Shown: positions 1 to 11,937 of the stretch, one piece after another
Position numbering within the stretch: position 1 is the stretch's first letter
Layout: each line of letters opens with the position of its first letter
Assembly: GCA_024362935.1 (NCBI GenBank)
Contig: JANCRA010000008.1
Location: 33,884,557 to 33,948,556, forward strand
Length of the DNA stretch: 64,000 bases
DNA from: Setophaga petechia
Lineage: Eukaryota > Chordata > Aves > Passeriformes > Parulidae
Direction of reading: 5' to 3'
Made by a program: the position numbers and the translations under genes
Notes under the pieces: model-generated
Database searches by the model: none
Told to the model about the DNA's origin: nothing
Seen by the model: only the letters and a program-made list of their open reading frames with translations

Positions 1-1
1 C

Positions 2-210
2 TCCTCTGGTCCCCATGTAATGTTCTTGCAAGTCCAAAACAGGGTCAGGGAGAGTTCCCAAGTGCGTGTAAAAGGTGCAGGATGATGGATTCAGCTCTGA
101 GTGTCTGAAGTGTCCAAGGGCACTTTGCAGACCTATCATCACAGGGGAACACACCTTCATTGATAAAATATATTTTTGGACTTGCAAGAACACAAATGGG
201 GGCCAGAGGA
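2..210. repeat. 209-bp inverted-repeat unit (MITE-like or hairpin)
   Basis: Arms at 2-39 and 174-210 are reverse complements: with one 1-base gap, 34 of 37 pairs match. Shared cores are TTCTTGCAAGTCCAAAA on the left and its complement on the right, and TCCTCTGG / CCAGAGGA at the outer ends. The spacer (40-173) is unremarkable. Pairing stops at 1/211, which fits a real terminus, but only one base lies to the left, so neither a target-site duplication nor the true left boundary can be seen. It could be a non-autonomous DNA transposon with terminal inverted repeats, or a large hairpin. No transposase frame is present. I do not recognise the family. Confidence 0.6.
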
Positions 211-2692
211 CCCTTGAGATTATATAAAGGAATTTGTTGGTCATTTCTAGAAGAGGCAGCCTCGAATGGTATTATCTAAACCATTTGTACCCACTGGATC
301 TGGGTACAATGGAAGATGCCTGGGTTCACTTATTACATATTTAACCTTATTTCCTCCTCAAAAAATTGCTTCATTCCAAAAGAGATGAGTGTGAACTAAT
401 ATGAATGTCTCCTGCAAGAGAAAATTAAGTGTTACAGATGTGGCGACTGAATACCACTCTATCCTTGCCTGGTATCATTGGGTGATGTGCAAAAAGAAAA
501 TGAGGATTCTGTGAATACATAAATCAGTAAACTCTTTCAGTCAAAGAGCTAGAAAAATTAATAGTTTGGCATAGGACTCGAGCTGAAAGGGGTGCTGATG
601 AAAGTGAGGTGTTAGAAGGTGCCCCCAGAAGCATTACTTGATGTTCAGGGAACTGATGCTGAAAAAGTATGAACTGTGGCATTGTCAGAAAGCAGAAGGG
701 GTGAGTCTAGACTTCCTTCAGCCTTTAAGGTGGTGTTAGCAGAATTATGTGTCTAATTCTTTTGTTACTCCATCAAAACTGAGACAATCTTTTTGTTGTT
801 TTCCTGAAATAAGGTTAATATTTGGTTGTAAAAAATCCTGTATGGCATTTCCATATCTCCTTGTATTCCTTATTTCCTCCTTGATTTTTGATAACTCCTG
901 GTCACAGCTTATATGAGGTGTCAGTTCTGTAGTGCTTCCCAATATACTTTTCTCCTTTTTCTGTACATCAGATAGCCAGTTTATTACTTATTGTCAGCAC
1001 AATTAATTGAAACAGGGGTCTTTACAATACACCGTGTGGTGGATTTGATCTCTGACAGGGCATTCCAGAAAAGGATTTTTTCTGTATGTGTATCTTGGGA
1101 TTTTGAGCCTTATTTATTAACTTAAAAGAGTAATCATCCTGTAGTCAATATGATTCAGTAACAGTAAAGCACTAAAGAACATCAGAGACACACATACTCA
1201 GCTGTACTTAGCAGCATAATTAAGACACATTGGAAATTGCATACTCTCACACAAAATGTTAAAGACACCTGAATTTAAGGAATCATAGCATTTAAGACTT
1301 TTACCTTCTAATTCACAGTGAAAGTGTAGCTAGAACTTTCCAAACACTTACTTTGACCCATAATTTGGAGTACTGTTAATAATACTCTTAATTATTTACA
1401 GACACAGACACAAATAAACATCAGAGCACAGACAGTTAAGCCTAAGTAGAGAATGAGGAAGATTTTTAATTATGGCATGTTAAAGGACATTTTTAGAACA
1501 AAAACACTCTGTTTTCATATGTCTCTGAGTGCCCTATGGTGATTTCTGTAGAAAAAACAATAAGAATACCACAAACCCAAACATGTGAGAGCAATAACTT
1601 ATATGACTTGGTTCATCTTGCTCAGAAGTGGAAGCATAGAGTGGATTTTTTGAGAAATTGACTGATCCCATTAGTACTTAAAAACATAACTTTAATATTT
1701 CATTAGTATTTTCTCCTTTTCAGGTTATTAATCTATTCACTTTACAGGTGCTCTGTTAATACTTTGCTCTCACTGTGTATATCTGCCTTGGTATTTTGCA
1801 TTTTGGGAGTCACAGCAAGCCTGTAGCTTCTGTGTGACTGTTCAGCCAGACTAAAATGTCTGACACAAGCTCTGTGTATTTTCTGGCAAAACTAAAGGAT
1901 TGGAGACCTGAACATGAGTGTCTTGATAGGATCAGATTTAGGCAAGTGAATTGCAATTGTACCAGAGGCAAGTGGCAGACCATCAGTCACATTTTTTACT
2001 TAGTTTCCATCTGAAATGTCAGAGTTCCTTTTCAGTGAATGACACAGAAATTGCTTGTGCTCCCACTCTTCTTCTCACTAGGTGACAGGCAGAGTTAAGT
2101 CACCACAGTTGCTTCTGACCCAGCTGCTTCCAGGAAATCTTTCGAACCCAGAGTCAGCATTGGAAAATATATGAAAAATGCAAAAAAGCATCAGTTTGAG
2201 ACAACCAAATCTGTTTTGTGCAATGATATAGGGAGCAATTATTTTATGAGATATTTTAAAAAAAATATTTATTTATTTAAATAAATCAACAAAATTTACT
2301 TTAAAAATAATTTTCAAAAGCTTGATTTTACATTCTTGCAGGGAAAACAGAAGGGTTTTCACCTGCATACTGAAATACCAAGAAGGGATTGTTAATGCTT
2401 GAGTGCTGTCTCCTATCTGAATAAAACTAAACACATGGGCAGAAATCTGATCCCAGTGCTCAGACTCCCTTTATCTCAGGAAACCCATGCCAACATAGCT
2501 GGCAATGCTTCTGAAGGGAATCACTATCCACTAAAGTAGACTAGACAGCAGACAGCAGTTAATTAACACAGGCTGTGATAGGACCTTTCTGAAGGAATTC
2601 ACCATTTCTATTTGTTAAATATTTGCTATAGCTCTCTGGAAACACTATCTGCACACATGGATTCCTGATTTTGTTTTCATTTGTAGAAATAG
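211..2692. other. intergenic, no gene seen
   Basis: AT-rich unique-looking DNA. It holds short A/T runs (for example around 2258-2300) and only short chance frames, such as a 65-codon minus frame at 745-942. I see no repeat boundary, RNA gene or splice-flanked exon that I can support. Confidence 0.5.
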
Positions 2693-3879
2693 TGTTCTTT
2701 TCACTCAATAGAAACCTGCACAATTCTTATCCCATTGCTTTTCTTCCCATACTGGGTTTGCTTGCCATGGTTTTGGTAGTGGAGGGCTGCAGGGATGGCT
2801 TCTGTGAGAGGCTGCCAGAAACTTCCCCCATGTCCAAGAAAGCCAATGCCATCTGGCTCCATGGCAGGCCAGCTGGCTCCAGGACAGATCCACTGCTGGC
2901 CAAGGCCAAGCCCATCAGTGACGGTGGAAGCGCCTCTGAGACAATGTGGTTTTAAGAAAGAAGAAAATTGCTGTGCACCTGCAACTGCAGCCAGGGAGAG
3001 GAGTAAGACTGTGTGAGAGAAACAGCTCTGTAAGACCAAGGTCAGTGGAGGAGGAGGACAGGAGGTGCTCCAAGCACCAGAGCAGAGATTCCCTGCAGGC
3101 CTGTAGCGCCGACCATGGTGAAGCAGCTGTGCCTCTGTAGCCCATGGAGGAGCACAAACTGCAGAGATCCACCAACAGTGCATGGAGGATCCCATGAGAG
3201 AGTAGGTGGCCGTCTGAAAGAGCTGTTATTCCATGGGAAGCCTGTGCTGGAGCAGGCTCCTGGCAGATCCTCTGGCCCTGAGAGGAAGTTAGCTCCTGCT
3301 GGAGCAGGTTTTCTGGTAGGATTTGTGATTCCACAGGGGACACGCTCTGGAGCAGCCTGTTCCTGAAGGACTGCACCCCGTGGAAAGGACCCATGCTGGA
3401 GCAGTTCATGAATAGCTGCAATGGGAGACACATTTTGGGAAGTTTTTGGAGGGCTGTCTCCTATGGGAAGGACCCCCATTCTGGAGCAGTAGAAGAGTGT
3501 GAGGTGTCCGCCTGAGAGGGAAGGAGCAGTAGAGATAACGTGGGATGAACTGATCACAACCCTCATTCCCTGTCCTCCTGTGTGGTTGTGGGGGGAAAGG
3601 TGGTGATGAAATCAGGAATAAAGTTGAGCCTGGTAAGAAGATGGGGGAGAGTAAGGCGGTTTTAAGATTTGATTTTATTTATCATTACTGTACTCTGACT
3701 TAATTGGTATGAAATTGAATAATTCTCCCCAAATCTGTCTTATCCATGATGTTAGCAGGTAAGTGATCTCTCCCTGAACTGATCTCTACTCATGAGCTTT
3801 ATTTTCTGTTATCTAAGGATGGGATGATAAGGGCACCTTTAGTGGGGACCTGGTGTGCAGCCAGGGTCAAACCACCACA
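2693..3879 (+). mobile_element. ERV long terminal repeat, ~1.2 kb (probably solo)
   Basis: A GC-richer block of distinctive avian LTR sequence: repeated 'ctggagcag' phrases, 'agttgagcctgg', a run into 'gtgatctctccctg' and the terminal 'cagccagggtcaaaccacca', ending in CA at 3879. I recognise it as an avian ERV (ERVL-like) LTR family; the exact name is not claimed. An AATAAA sits at 3617-3622. The 5' end is less certain: a TG at 2693 is the best candidate and no matching target-site duplication was found (aatag before, cttgc after). No primer-binding site or gag/pol frame follows, so it appears to be a solo LTR. Minus-strand frames of 164-174 codons inside it (2701-3195, 2915-3433, 3042-3566) are antisense shadows. 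A degraded relative lies at 42750-43195. Confidence 0.75.
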
Positions 3880-4699
3880 CTTGCAGACAAACTCACCAGT
3901 AGGGAATGGAACAGAGAGAAAGCACGGGAATTTAGCCGACTTATTGTGCAGTCTTCTGGGTGGGATTCAGATGAGTATGATTTTAGAAAATGTCATGTTT
4001 TGAAAGGACTAGTGTACTTATCTAAAAGTATTCTTGTTTGAGAGTAATTCTCCTATTGAATATTAATGCAAAGAAAAATGTGTTTGATTATTTCTTATAC
4101 AGACCACATATTTTGGTAGTAAGCTTACAGTTTAAATTATTAAAAAAGAAAGAAGGAAATAGGTCCTAAGTGTTTTTCATCATCATTACATTCAGACCAT
4201 TTCTGGACATAAAATATATGGAGGCAAAACTTAAAGCAAAACCAAATTTCATTATCCCAGTAGTCATTACCAGCTTAATATAGGAGGTTATAAAGACCTT
4301 GCTATGTAGACCTGTTTGCTCTATTTGTTCTGTGCATAAACATTTCCTAGGCCTCTAAATCCAAAGTCTATGTTTTCTTAAAATCTCTTCTATAATTTAT
4401 AAACAGAGAATAGTGTATTCATTCATAGAAATGAGTGTCTAGAGAATGAATTTTACATTCTGAACCGCAAAATTTTACCAAGTGATTTGGCTCATTGCAA
4501 TCGTATTACTAGGAGTAAATAAAATGACAACAGTTCTATAAAGAATTCTCATAGCAAAAGAAGCAACTCTTATGTGTTTGAAGGGAAATTTTTAATAAAT
4601 TTACACTTACAAAAAAAGGCAGAAAACCCCCCCACAGTCTTTGGTCATGAATATGTCTGCTACCTGGTTACTGCCTGCTGCCCCATCAGTGAAAACACT
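3880..4699. other. intergenic, no gene seen
   Basis: Flank between the 1.2-kb LTR and a short CR1 tail. Immediately downstream of the LTR there is no retroviral primer-binding site or coding frame beyond a 62-codon chance ORF that begins inside the LTR end (3853-4041). Rest is AT-rich. Confidence 0.5.
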
Positions 4700-4822
4700 G
4701 ACTGGATGGGGTTTTGAGCATTCTGATCTAGTGAAAGGTGTCCCTGACTACAGCAGGGGTTTGGACAAGCTGATCTTCAAAGGTCCCTTCCAGCTAAAAC
4801 TACTCCATGATTCTGTAGTTTA
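4700..4822 (+). mobile_element. CR1 LINE 3' tail fragment
   Basis: The stretch runs 'gatggggttttgagca', 'ctagtgaaaggtgtccctg', 'aaggtcccttccagc' and ends 'ccatgattctgtag', the typical order of the extreme 3' end of avian CR1 elements on the sense strand. Only about 120 bp remain, the usual severe 5' truncation of CR1. It is diverged and non-coding; a 73-codon frame across it (4641-4862) is not meaningful. Confidence 0.8.
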
Positions 4823-7415
4823 TTTGCATGAGAGGGAACGATTCCCAAGAACCTGCAGGTAACTGCATTGCTTAAAACATTTGAGACAGTAATCCTTGAC
4901 ATGATGACTGCATTATTATGAGCAATTAATAGAAATTAAATGCCGGACATAAGTTACATTATTACCGATGGTTATAATTAACTGATTATTATTAACCACA
5001 TGGTTATGTGGTGATCGGTTAATTTGGGCCAAAGTCTCAATTAACAGGTATGGTGTAAATTCATCTTGCATTTTGTTATTCGGAAGGGAGTGGGTGAAAG
5101 CTGTCAAAAACACAGGGAAAGAAAATTAATCAATGATTAGAATAAAATACATAGAGAAAAAAAATTGCCTAATTTTACTGAGATAAGCACAGTAACACAG
5201 CTCCCATAGATCTGGACAGATGGAGACTCCATTTGGCTGAGTTCACAGTTCTGCACTCAACATGAGCACAGAAGTGCCAGACTTCTGAGAAAGGGCAGAA
5301 AGCATTATTGGTTTCCAAAAAAAAAGGCTGGGATCCATAGACACCCTGTTGGCAAAGGTTTTCAGGAAGTCTTAAATCAGTACAGTGTCTCACAACCTTT
5401 TGGTTTTCTTTACATTTTGAAACTCAGCATTTCCATTTCACAGAGATATATTGCTGTTGGGATATTTGTTTCAATCCAGCTTGGAATCAAACCATGCTTA
5501 TTTTGAATACCCTAAAGACCTTGCTTTCATCCATATTTTGTCAAAATATTTGCATTTAATTTCTTGGGTTTAAAATTTGTGAGTTTTATGGGAATTTAAA
5601 TTTAATTCTATTTTTTTCCGTGCAATCAGTTATTTTAGATATTTTTTTATCTTGCATTCAGCTGCTGCTGTTTAGGAAAGAGTGAAGAATTTTAACGTGC
5701 TTTTGAGATCCGGCAATAACCTTTTAATGCCATAATGAAAGAAGATGGATTTTGTGTTACAGAGAGGCTTAGATATACTAAGCTTATTGCCTCACACAAA
5801 GTGTGCACGTAGGCAAATGAAAAATAATTTTCAAGCAATGTATGCAAGATGTTAAGTATCTATAATCTTTAGTAAGACGCTGCAACTAAACAGAGTCATA
5901 CTTTCATAGGAAGATATTTTCTAACCTAGCAAGCTAAACTTTCATCAGTTTTTTGCAACAACTGCCACAAAAATCCATTAACAATGTTTAGAGGCAAAGT
6001 TATGGAGTGACACTGATTGCATACAGTAATTAAATTTGTCCATGCATGGTTAATAGCTGTGTACAGTTAATAGAGAAAGGAAGGGAATCTGGAAAATATG
6101 TGGGTATACAGTGGAAGCAGTAGAGCAAATGTTTAGTTAACCTTTATGTTTCAAGATTTTTTGACTCATCCTACTTAGAAAAAAGAATTTATGTCATAAT
6201 TAATTGTAGTTTAGATTGAAGATTTTTTTGAGAAAAATTACTTGCCTGGAACACTCTTTATAATTTGATAGCGCAAGAAAGGCACCACAAATTAGAATCT
6301 TTAAAAGAGATAACTTCTAAAAAAGCTGAAATGAAAAAAGGGAATTCTCTTCTTTTACCCAGGGTATTTTCAATGATGAGATGATGCAAAGAAAATTTTT
6401 AAAAAATCTATTTCCTGACTTGCGGTAGGAATAGTCCTTAGGGAGTAATTTTGTAATGGGAGACAATCAAGCAAAGACCATCAATTTTGTTTCTTTCCTT
6501 CCCAAGTCAGGTTTAAAACCATATTTTCCCAGAGATTCTGTCTGTGCATGGAAGGCACAGCATTTTGGATAGATAAGTACAGACATAGTCTTCCACAACA
6601 GTATTTTATATTCCTTGCTTTTGCATATATTTAACTAGTCATTAAAAATAAAAAATAATCCAGTCTAAGTCTTTCTTCCTCCCCTTTATCTCACTTTCCC
6701 TTGCAGCTCTAAAAATGCTAAATAATTTTCAGTTGACTGACATCTGGGATGCAAAAACTCAGTCCAACATATTAGTGTGATAAAATTACACAAATTTGAA
6801 AATGAGATCAGATAATTTAGTAGGAAATATGCTTAATCAACAGTGCTTTGTAGTAACAGTGCTCTGTGCAACATGTGGAAGATATGGTAAATATGTGTTT
6901 CTACATGAGATCAATGACTTTTCTGTTAATAAAAAAGAAATGTTTGTAAATAACTAGGTTTCATGAAGATTAAAGAGCAGTTATGGTCTCTACTTAGCAT
7001 TCTTAAACATACAATAGCAGGTTAATTTGGTTGGAATTTAATTCACAGATTTAGAATGCTGTTGCTAACATAGGAAATTCATGAAATTTACAGTGCTATT
7101 AACTTAATTTAAATTCTTATACAAAGGAAATATGTTTATCTGTTGTGGTAGTGGGTTTCTAGTGGAATATCATAATAGCACTGCATTTTAGGAAAAATAG
7201 TGCTGATTTGTAAGTTTCCATTTTAACTGTGTAAGATGATTCCTCAAAGTAATATAAAATCTAGCTCAAGTAATAGAACTACATTAAAATAATGTAGTAA
7301 AAGAATCATATGGAGGCAGCAGATCTAAGTCAAAGACTCCTTAGATCTAAAAGCATAGAAAACTTGTTATAAATTAAGATTATAAAACCACAGTCACAAT
7401 TAATAGTGACAAATA
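4823..7415. other. intergenic, no gene seen
   Basis: AT-rich unique-looking sequence. The only structure that stands out is a nested hairpin near 4964-5019. Frames of 65 and 72 codons on the minus strand (4916-5113, 5175-5393) match nothing I recognise. Confidence 0.5.
4964..5019. repeat. nested inverted repeat (hairpin within hairpin)
   Basis: An inner perfect stem ACCACAT (4995-5001) / ATGTGGT (5006-5012) with a 4-base GGTT loop sits beside an outer arm pair ACCGAT (4964-4969) / ATCGGT (5014-5019). The 25 bases between the left outer arm and the inner stem are unpaired. Two CpGs survive in otherwise CpG-poor DNA. Function unknown; may be chance. Confidence 0.4.
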
Positions 7416-8200
7416 TCATAGAATCACAGGAAAGACCATTTTGGAAGGGAACTTGGAAGATAATCTGATCTAATCTTTCATGAGAATGGGAGCCTAGATG
7501 AGATTATCTAGCATGCTGTGCTTTGCACCTCAAAAAAATCTTTTGATGGGGACTCTGCCACATCCCATTCCAGTGAATGGTTGTTGGCAGCTAATGACTT
7601 TTTTGTGATGAGATGAAACCTGTCCTGTTGCTTCCAGTCTTCCCCATGTCACTCTTTGTGAAGAAAGAGCCTCTGTTCTCTCTGTAGCTGTGTTTTAAGT
7701 ACTGGAATACTGTGATGACTTCCTTATATGCTATCTCTTCTCCAGAGAGAAAAGATCTAACACCTTCAGTCTTCCCTCACAAGGCAGGTCTTCCAGTCCT
7801 TTGGTGAAATTCAAGGTTATCCTGAGGCGTCCCTCTGGTTTCTCAACGTCACTCTTGAATTATTGGGACCAGAAGCAAACACAGTACTCTGGGTGCAGCC
7901 TGAAGAGTGCTGAGTAGAGCAGGATGATCGTGACTCTTGCTCTGGTTGTCATGCTCCTGCAGATTCAATAAGGAATGTGATTTGTTAGTACAGAAGTGCT
8001 CTGCTGATTCATGTTCAGCTTGGTGTCTGCCAGGACCCCAAGAGCCACACCAGCAAGGCTGATCCCCAGCCACACAGATCCTATTATGTACTGGGCAGTT
8101 TGGTAACCTTCCCCCAGGTGCAAGACTTTGTACTTGTCTTGGTTAAACATCATATTATTCTTTTTAACCCACTGCTCTCAAATTTTCTCCAGATATTGAA
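7416..8200 (-). mobile_element. CR1 LINE fragment, ~785 bp
   Basis: On the plus strand it opens with 'tcatagaatcac', the complement of the CR1 3'-terminal octamer repeats, and continues through 3' UTR-like and ORF2 C-terminal sequence ('tctccagagagaaaagat', 'acagtactctgggtgcagcc', 'ggtgcaagactttgtacttg'). The 5' end is truncated somewhere near 8200 ('ttctccagatattgaag'). An ORF2 relic lies at 7965-8153. Diverged and with several indels, so long inactive. Confidence 0.88.
7965..8153 (-). pseudogene. CR1 ORF2 reverse-transcriptase C-terminal relic
   Basis: A 62-codon open segment of the CR1 pol ORF (ORF2). The residues FNQDKYKVLHLG near the start and GVLADTKLNMNQQ in the middle are the conserved motifs that follow the RT palm in CR1-type LINEs. 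The rest of ORF2 (endonuclease, the YxDD region of RT) is absent because of 5' truncation, and downstream CR1 coding sequence continues only in other frames (overlapping frame 7849-8073). Non-functional remnant. Confidence 0.75.
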
Positions 8201-9850
8201 GAATAAATGTTATGGCTACAAAATCTTAAACACATTGCATAGGCTTTATTGGCAAATAATTCATTTTGAATATGATAAATTTTGGGAAAACATGCCATAT
8301 AAAGTACTATAAGAGACTTCCAGCTGTGTATATTCTTTATGTTGAATCACTGCTCTGTCCCTAAAGTACTTAAATAGAAAAGGTAAATTCACCCACCTAG
8401 ATTATTTAGCTGAATTAGGCATTTAGAAGGCATTGGATCAGTAGGTATGATTCTGATGTTTCTTCACTGGTGAAGTACTAGGGCTGACTTTGAGCAAATA
8501 TTTCCCTGTGGTACTTATGAAGCTCCGGCACGAGGAGCCAAGCAGACCTCATGCTCTTTCTGCACGCCTGGCTTCTTCCACGATGCCTACACAGTACTGC
8601 CTACTGCTAACCACTTGGCAGGCAGCAGCTCACACATTCTGTGTGGAACATATTTTTGTGTTACTGTTGTTCTTTCTTTCCTCTTTCTTGACCTTAGCCA
8701 TCTGCATGTTTTGCCTATCAGTTTTGTCATTAGCATAGACCCTGATCCTTAAAATGCTTAAGCACGTGGGTAAATTCAATGTGTTATGAATACCTTTTTG
8801 AAGGTTCTAGCTTATGTGAATTCTATTTTAAAATAATCTTTCCTGCTGGTGCTGCTGCTTAGCTTACATATTATGACTGCCTTGTGATCTTAGGATTAAG
8901 ACTGCATTGTGAAAGGCATTTTATGAATACAAGGTAAAATCATGTTCTCATCTTCTGTCAATATGGATACTGGATATTATTCTATACACCATGATAAATT
9001 AGTTACTATTAAATAATCTTTCAATAAATTAAATATATGCTCTTGGATGTTTTTATTTAGTTTCTATGAATTTTACTTAAAGATTTTATCCATCTATTTT
9101 TCTGTCCTTTGATTTTTTTTATTTATTTCTAGAATGATATATGATTTGATTTCTCAGAACAGTTTCTGATGCTGTCCTCTTTGAAATCCAAAATATGAAA
9201 TTAGAATGTTAAGGGTCTAAATACCTCAGATGCAATTTGAGACAATTTTGATCTTGTGAAATATTTTAATTTTGTGAAATAACAAAGCAAAAGACATAAT
9301 TTTACAACTCACTTCCTAAAATCATTTGGTTTAATTATTTTAGGCTTTTGTTAGTTTAACAAATCATCATGCAAAGACAGGAATTAAGTGAGCAGAAGCA
9401 GTACTACTTGAAAGAAATAAGGACAAGTGACTTAAAAAAACCAAAACACTTATTGTGTGTACGAACTAGAAATCCACTTACATTCTGCCTGAACTATAGA
9501 GGACATGCTAGAAAGCAAACCAAATTAAATTTTTGCACAGTACCATACCTCTAGAGTATTTTTTTGCTTTACCTCTATTGAAAAATCATTTTTATTTCTT
9601 TCCATGAAATCTATTCATAATCATATGCATATATATTGGCACCTTGTATTTGCTTTCCAGAAAATTACCTCTATGCTCAAAGTCATAAATATATTAATGG
9701 AATTAAGCATTCCGTAAAATTTAGCATCTGAAATTGTTTGACTTTCATACTAGATCGATAAAACCTTTACTTCAGATATTTCTGAGCAGTCTATACCTAC
9801 AGGAATTGTAATAGAAAGTCAATGTGCTTCAATTAAGTAGGAAAGCTAGG

Positions 9851-9921
9851 CATTTTGATTTTATTGAAAATATAAGTAATATAAATATTATTAACATACA
9901 CATTTTCATTTTATTGAAAAT
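9851..9921. repeat. two-copy direct repeat, 50-bp period
   Basis: CATTTTGATTTTATTGAAAA at 9851-9870 recurs as CATTTTCATTTTATTGAAAA at 9901-9920 with one mismatch. The intervening sequence is AT-rich and not duplicated. Probably a local duplication. Confidence 0.6.
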
Positions 9922-11659
9922 GATTACGCAAATCTTATATTACTCAAATATAATAGTCTGAAAACCAAATTTGTTTTAGATCAGACACAGTGTAATAAAT
10001 GTATGCCAGAATACATAAACTTCTTAGCTGATGAACTAACACAACTTTTTCTGAATTACATTAAAGTTGTTTCAAAACAGTGTTCCAAAAGTCTTTGTTA
10101 ACAATGAGAAGCTCGAAGATCTCCATCAAACAGGGGCATAAGCACTTAAGAACATGTTCTATTTGAAATTATTACACCTGCCCATAGACGGCTTTCCCTT
10201 GTAAACCATCTGGAAAATGAACAGAACTCTTAACTACAAACTTTGTAATCTGACCTTTTTCCTGGGTTTGAGAACATTATTTTAGTCTGGAATGAAGTAT
10301 GAAAAAATTGGGTTTTACAGTCTAATTTTGTAGGATGCTGTTATAGTTTTGGGACATAGCCATTATTCAAAATACCCACATTGGGCTCAAAGCACTGAAT
10401 TAAAGACCTTCTTTAAGAAATTTAAACCTATAAATATGTTCAGTCAAAAGTATGTTAAAAAAGTATACTCTGAACAGTTTCGACTAATTTTAGGTTATAT
10501 GTCTGTAAGATATCCATTTGAGAACTCCTGTTCAATAGCTTAAAGTCCTTCTAGATTTCTCATATCAATTCAGAAGAGGTTGAGAAGTCATTGAGGTAGT
10601 ATTGTCAACTCGTGTGCATGCTTCTTGCTGGTTAAAGAAGGGAGATTGATGTCCCTTTAATAATTTTTATCTTTCATATATATTATTTTAATTTATTAAT
10701 AATTATTATTATGGGATGATTAGGATTACAGCCAAAATATTTGTATGTAGGTATGAGCTCTTCCAGAAAAGAGAAGCATCTGAGTAGGGTCTTTATTCTT
10801 GCCTATCAAACAAAAAGCATAGTGGGCCAGTAATTCCATGAGGTTCCCTACAAGGGAGCACTTCAAATAATACTGGGTAAAACAGAAAAGTGTAAAAGGA
10901 GAAGATGTTGAGTGAAATTGAAGGGAGGGAGGATTGGAAGAAACAATCAACCAGTGCCAGGCAGACAAACTCTTGGGGAAACTGGGGATTGCACTTCAGT
11001 GGAATGAGTTTCCTCCTGTATTGTGAAGTTTATGCTGTCCTTATGTGCCATACACATCCAAATTGCCTTGCATGTTATTCTGCTTTTTATTTGTTACATA
11101 CATAAGTTTAAAAAGACAGTAAATATTGATGATTTACAATAAAATTTAGTTAGCTTGTAGTACAAGTATCTTCATGGCCAGTGTCCAGACTCAAATCTAA
11201 TTGGTCTAGAGAACAGGATGACTGTTATTTCCACACAAATATACATGAATATGGAGACACAAAACATGGTCACAAAAAATCATTTTAGCCCTGGAGTCAG
11301 TTATTCTTCCTGGAGAAAAAAAAATAAAGCCCTAAGCAAACCCCATAACATTTTGTTTTACAAAAGGTAACCACTCCCCAATAAAAAACACAAAATAAAA
11401 GCACTGTCTTCAGCCCTATGCATCATCCCTCTGAAACTCTCATGCCTGTTCTTTGGTTTCCTCTGCATATCTCATTTGGGATTTCCTTATAGTTTCTCAA
11501 GAACTTTTCTCCTGGGGTATTTTGGAGTAGGACTGGTATGATTCAGAGTCAAATAAATTTCTTAGCACAGTTTTGGGATCAAAGACGATGATGAGATTTC
11601 TACCAGACAGATTTTTTTCTCCTGAATCCAAAAGAGTTGTTTGACCCTTCTGTGCCTTA

Positions 11660-11683
11660 TATAGAAGCTCTGAAGCTTCTATA
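11660..11683. repeat. 10-bp stem, 4-base loop hairpin
   Basis: TATAGAAGCT (11660-11669) and AGCTTCTATA (11674-11683) pair perfectly around CTGA. It is too short for a microRNA precursor on its own and no longer pairing is seen. Confidence 0.5.
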
Positions 11684-11910
11684 CTATGTTTTCAAATTAT
11701 AATTAAATGATCTAGGATGATTGGTCTGTATTTTTGCAGATTTTCTGCTTAGAACTGTCATTAAATTAAAAAATCAAAAAGAAATTTTAAAAGAGACCTT
11801 AAAAAGAAAGGACTGATGCATTAATATTTAAGGTAAACCTTCTCTTTTGGTATATAATTTTCTCTTCCCTTGCCTGAGTGGTCACATGTAAACCTTTCTT
11901 TTCCTAACTT

Positions 11911-11937
11911 TTTTTTTGTACTTTTAGTACAAAAAAA
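11911..11937. repeat. perfect 12-bp stem hairpin
   Basis: TTTTTTTGTACT (11911-11922) and AGTACAAAAAAA (11926-11937) are exact reverse complements around a TTT loop. Most of the pairing is A:T and it may have arisen from a T/A tract. No flanking gene to terminate. Confidence 0.55.

Noticed and set aside
2701..3566. Minus-strand frames of 164-174 codons and plus frames of 64-94 codons
   Set aside because: They all lie inside a plus-oriented ERV LTR, overlap in several frames on both strands and show no protein motif; GC-rich LTR sequence simply lacks stops.
3880..4041. Internal retroviral sequence following the 2.7-kb LTR
   Set aside because: No primer-binding site directly after the CA end and no gag-like frame; the LTR is read as solo.
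8526..8535. CGGCACGAGG, identical to the end of a common cDNA-cloning adaptor
   Set aside because: Only 10 bases, no adjoining restriction-site half and no vector sequence around it; treated as coincidence in genomic DNA.
11660..11683. Short hairpin as a microRNA precursor
   Set aside because: Stem of 10 bp with no extension; microRNA precursors need roughly 20-30 paired bases.
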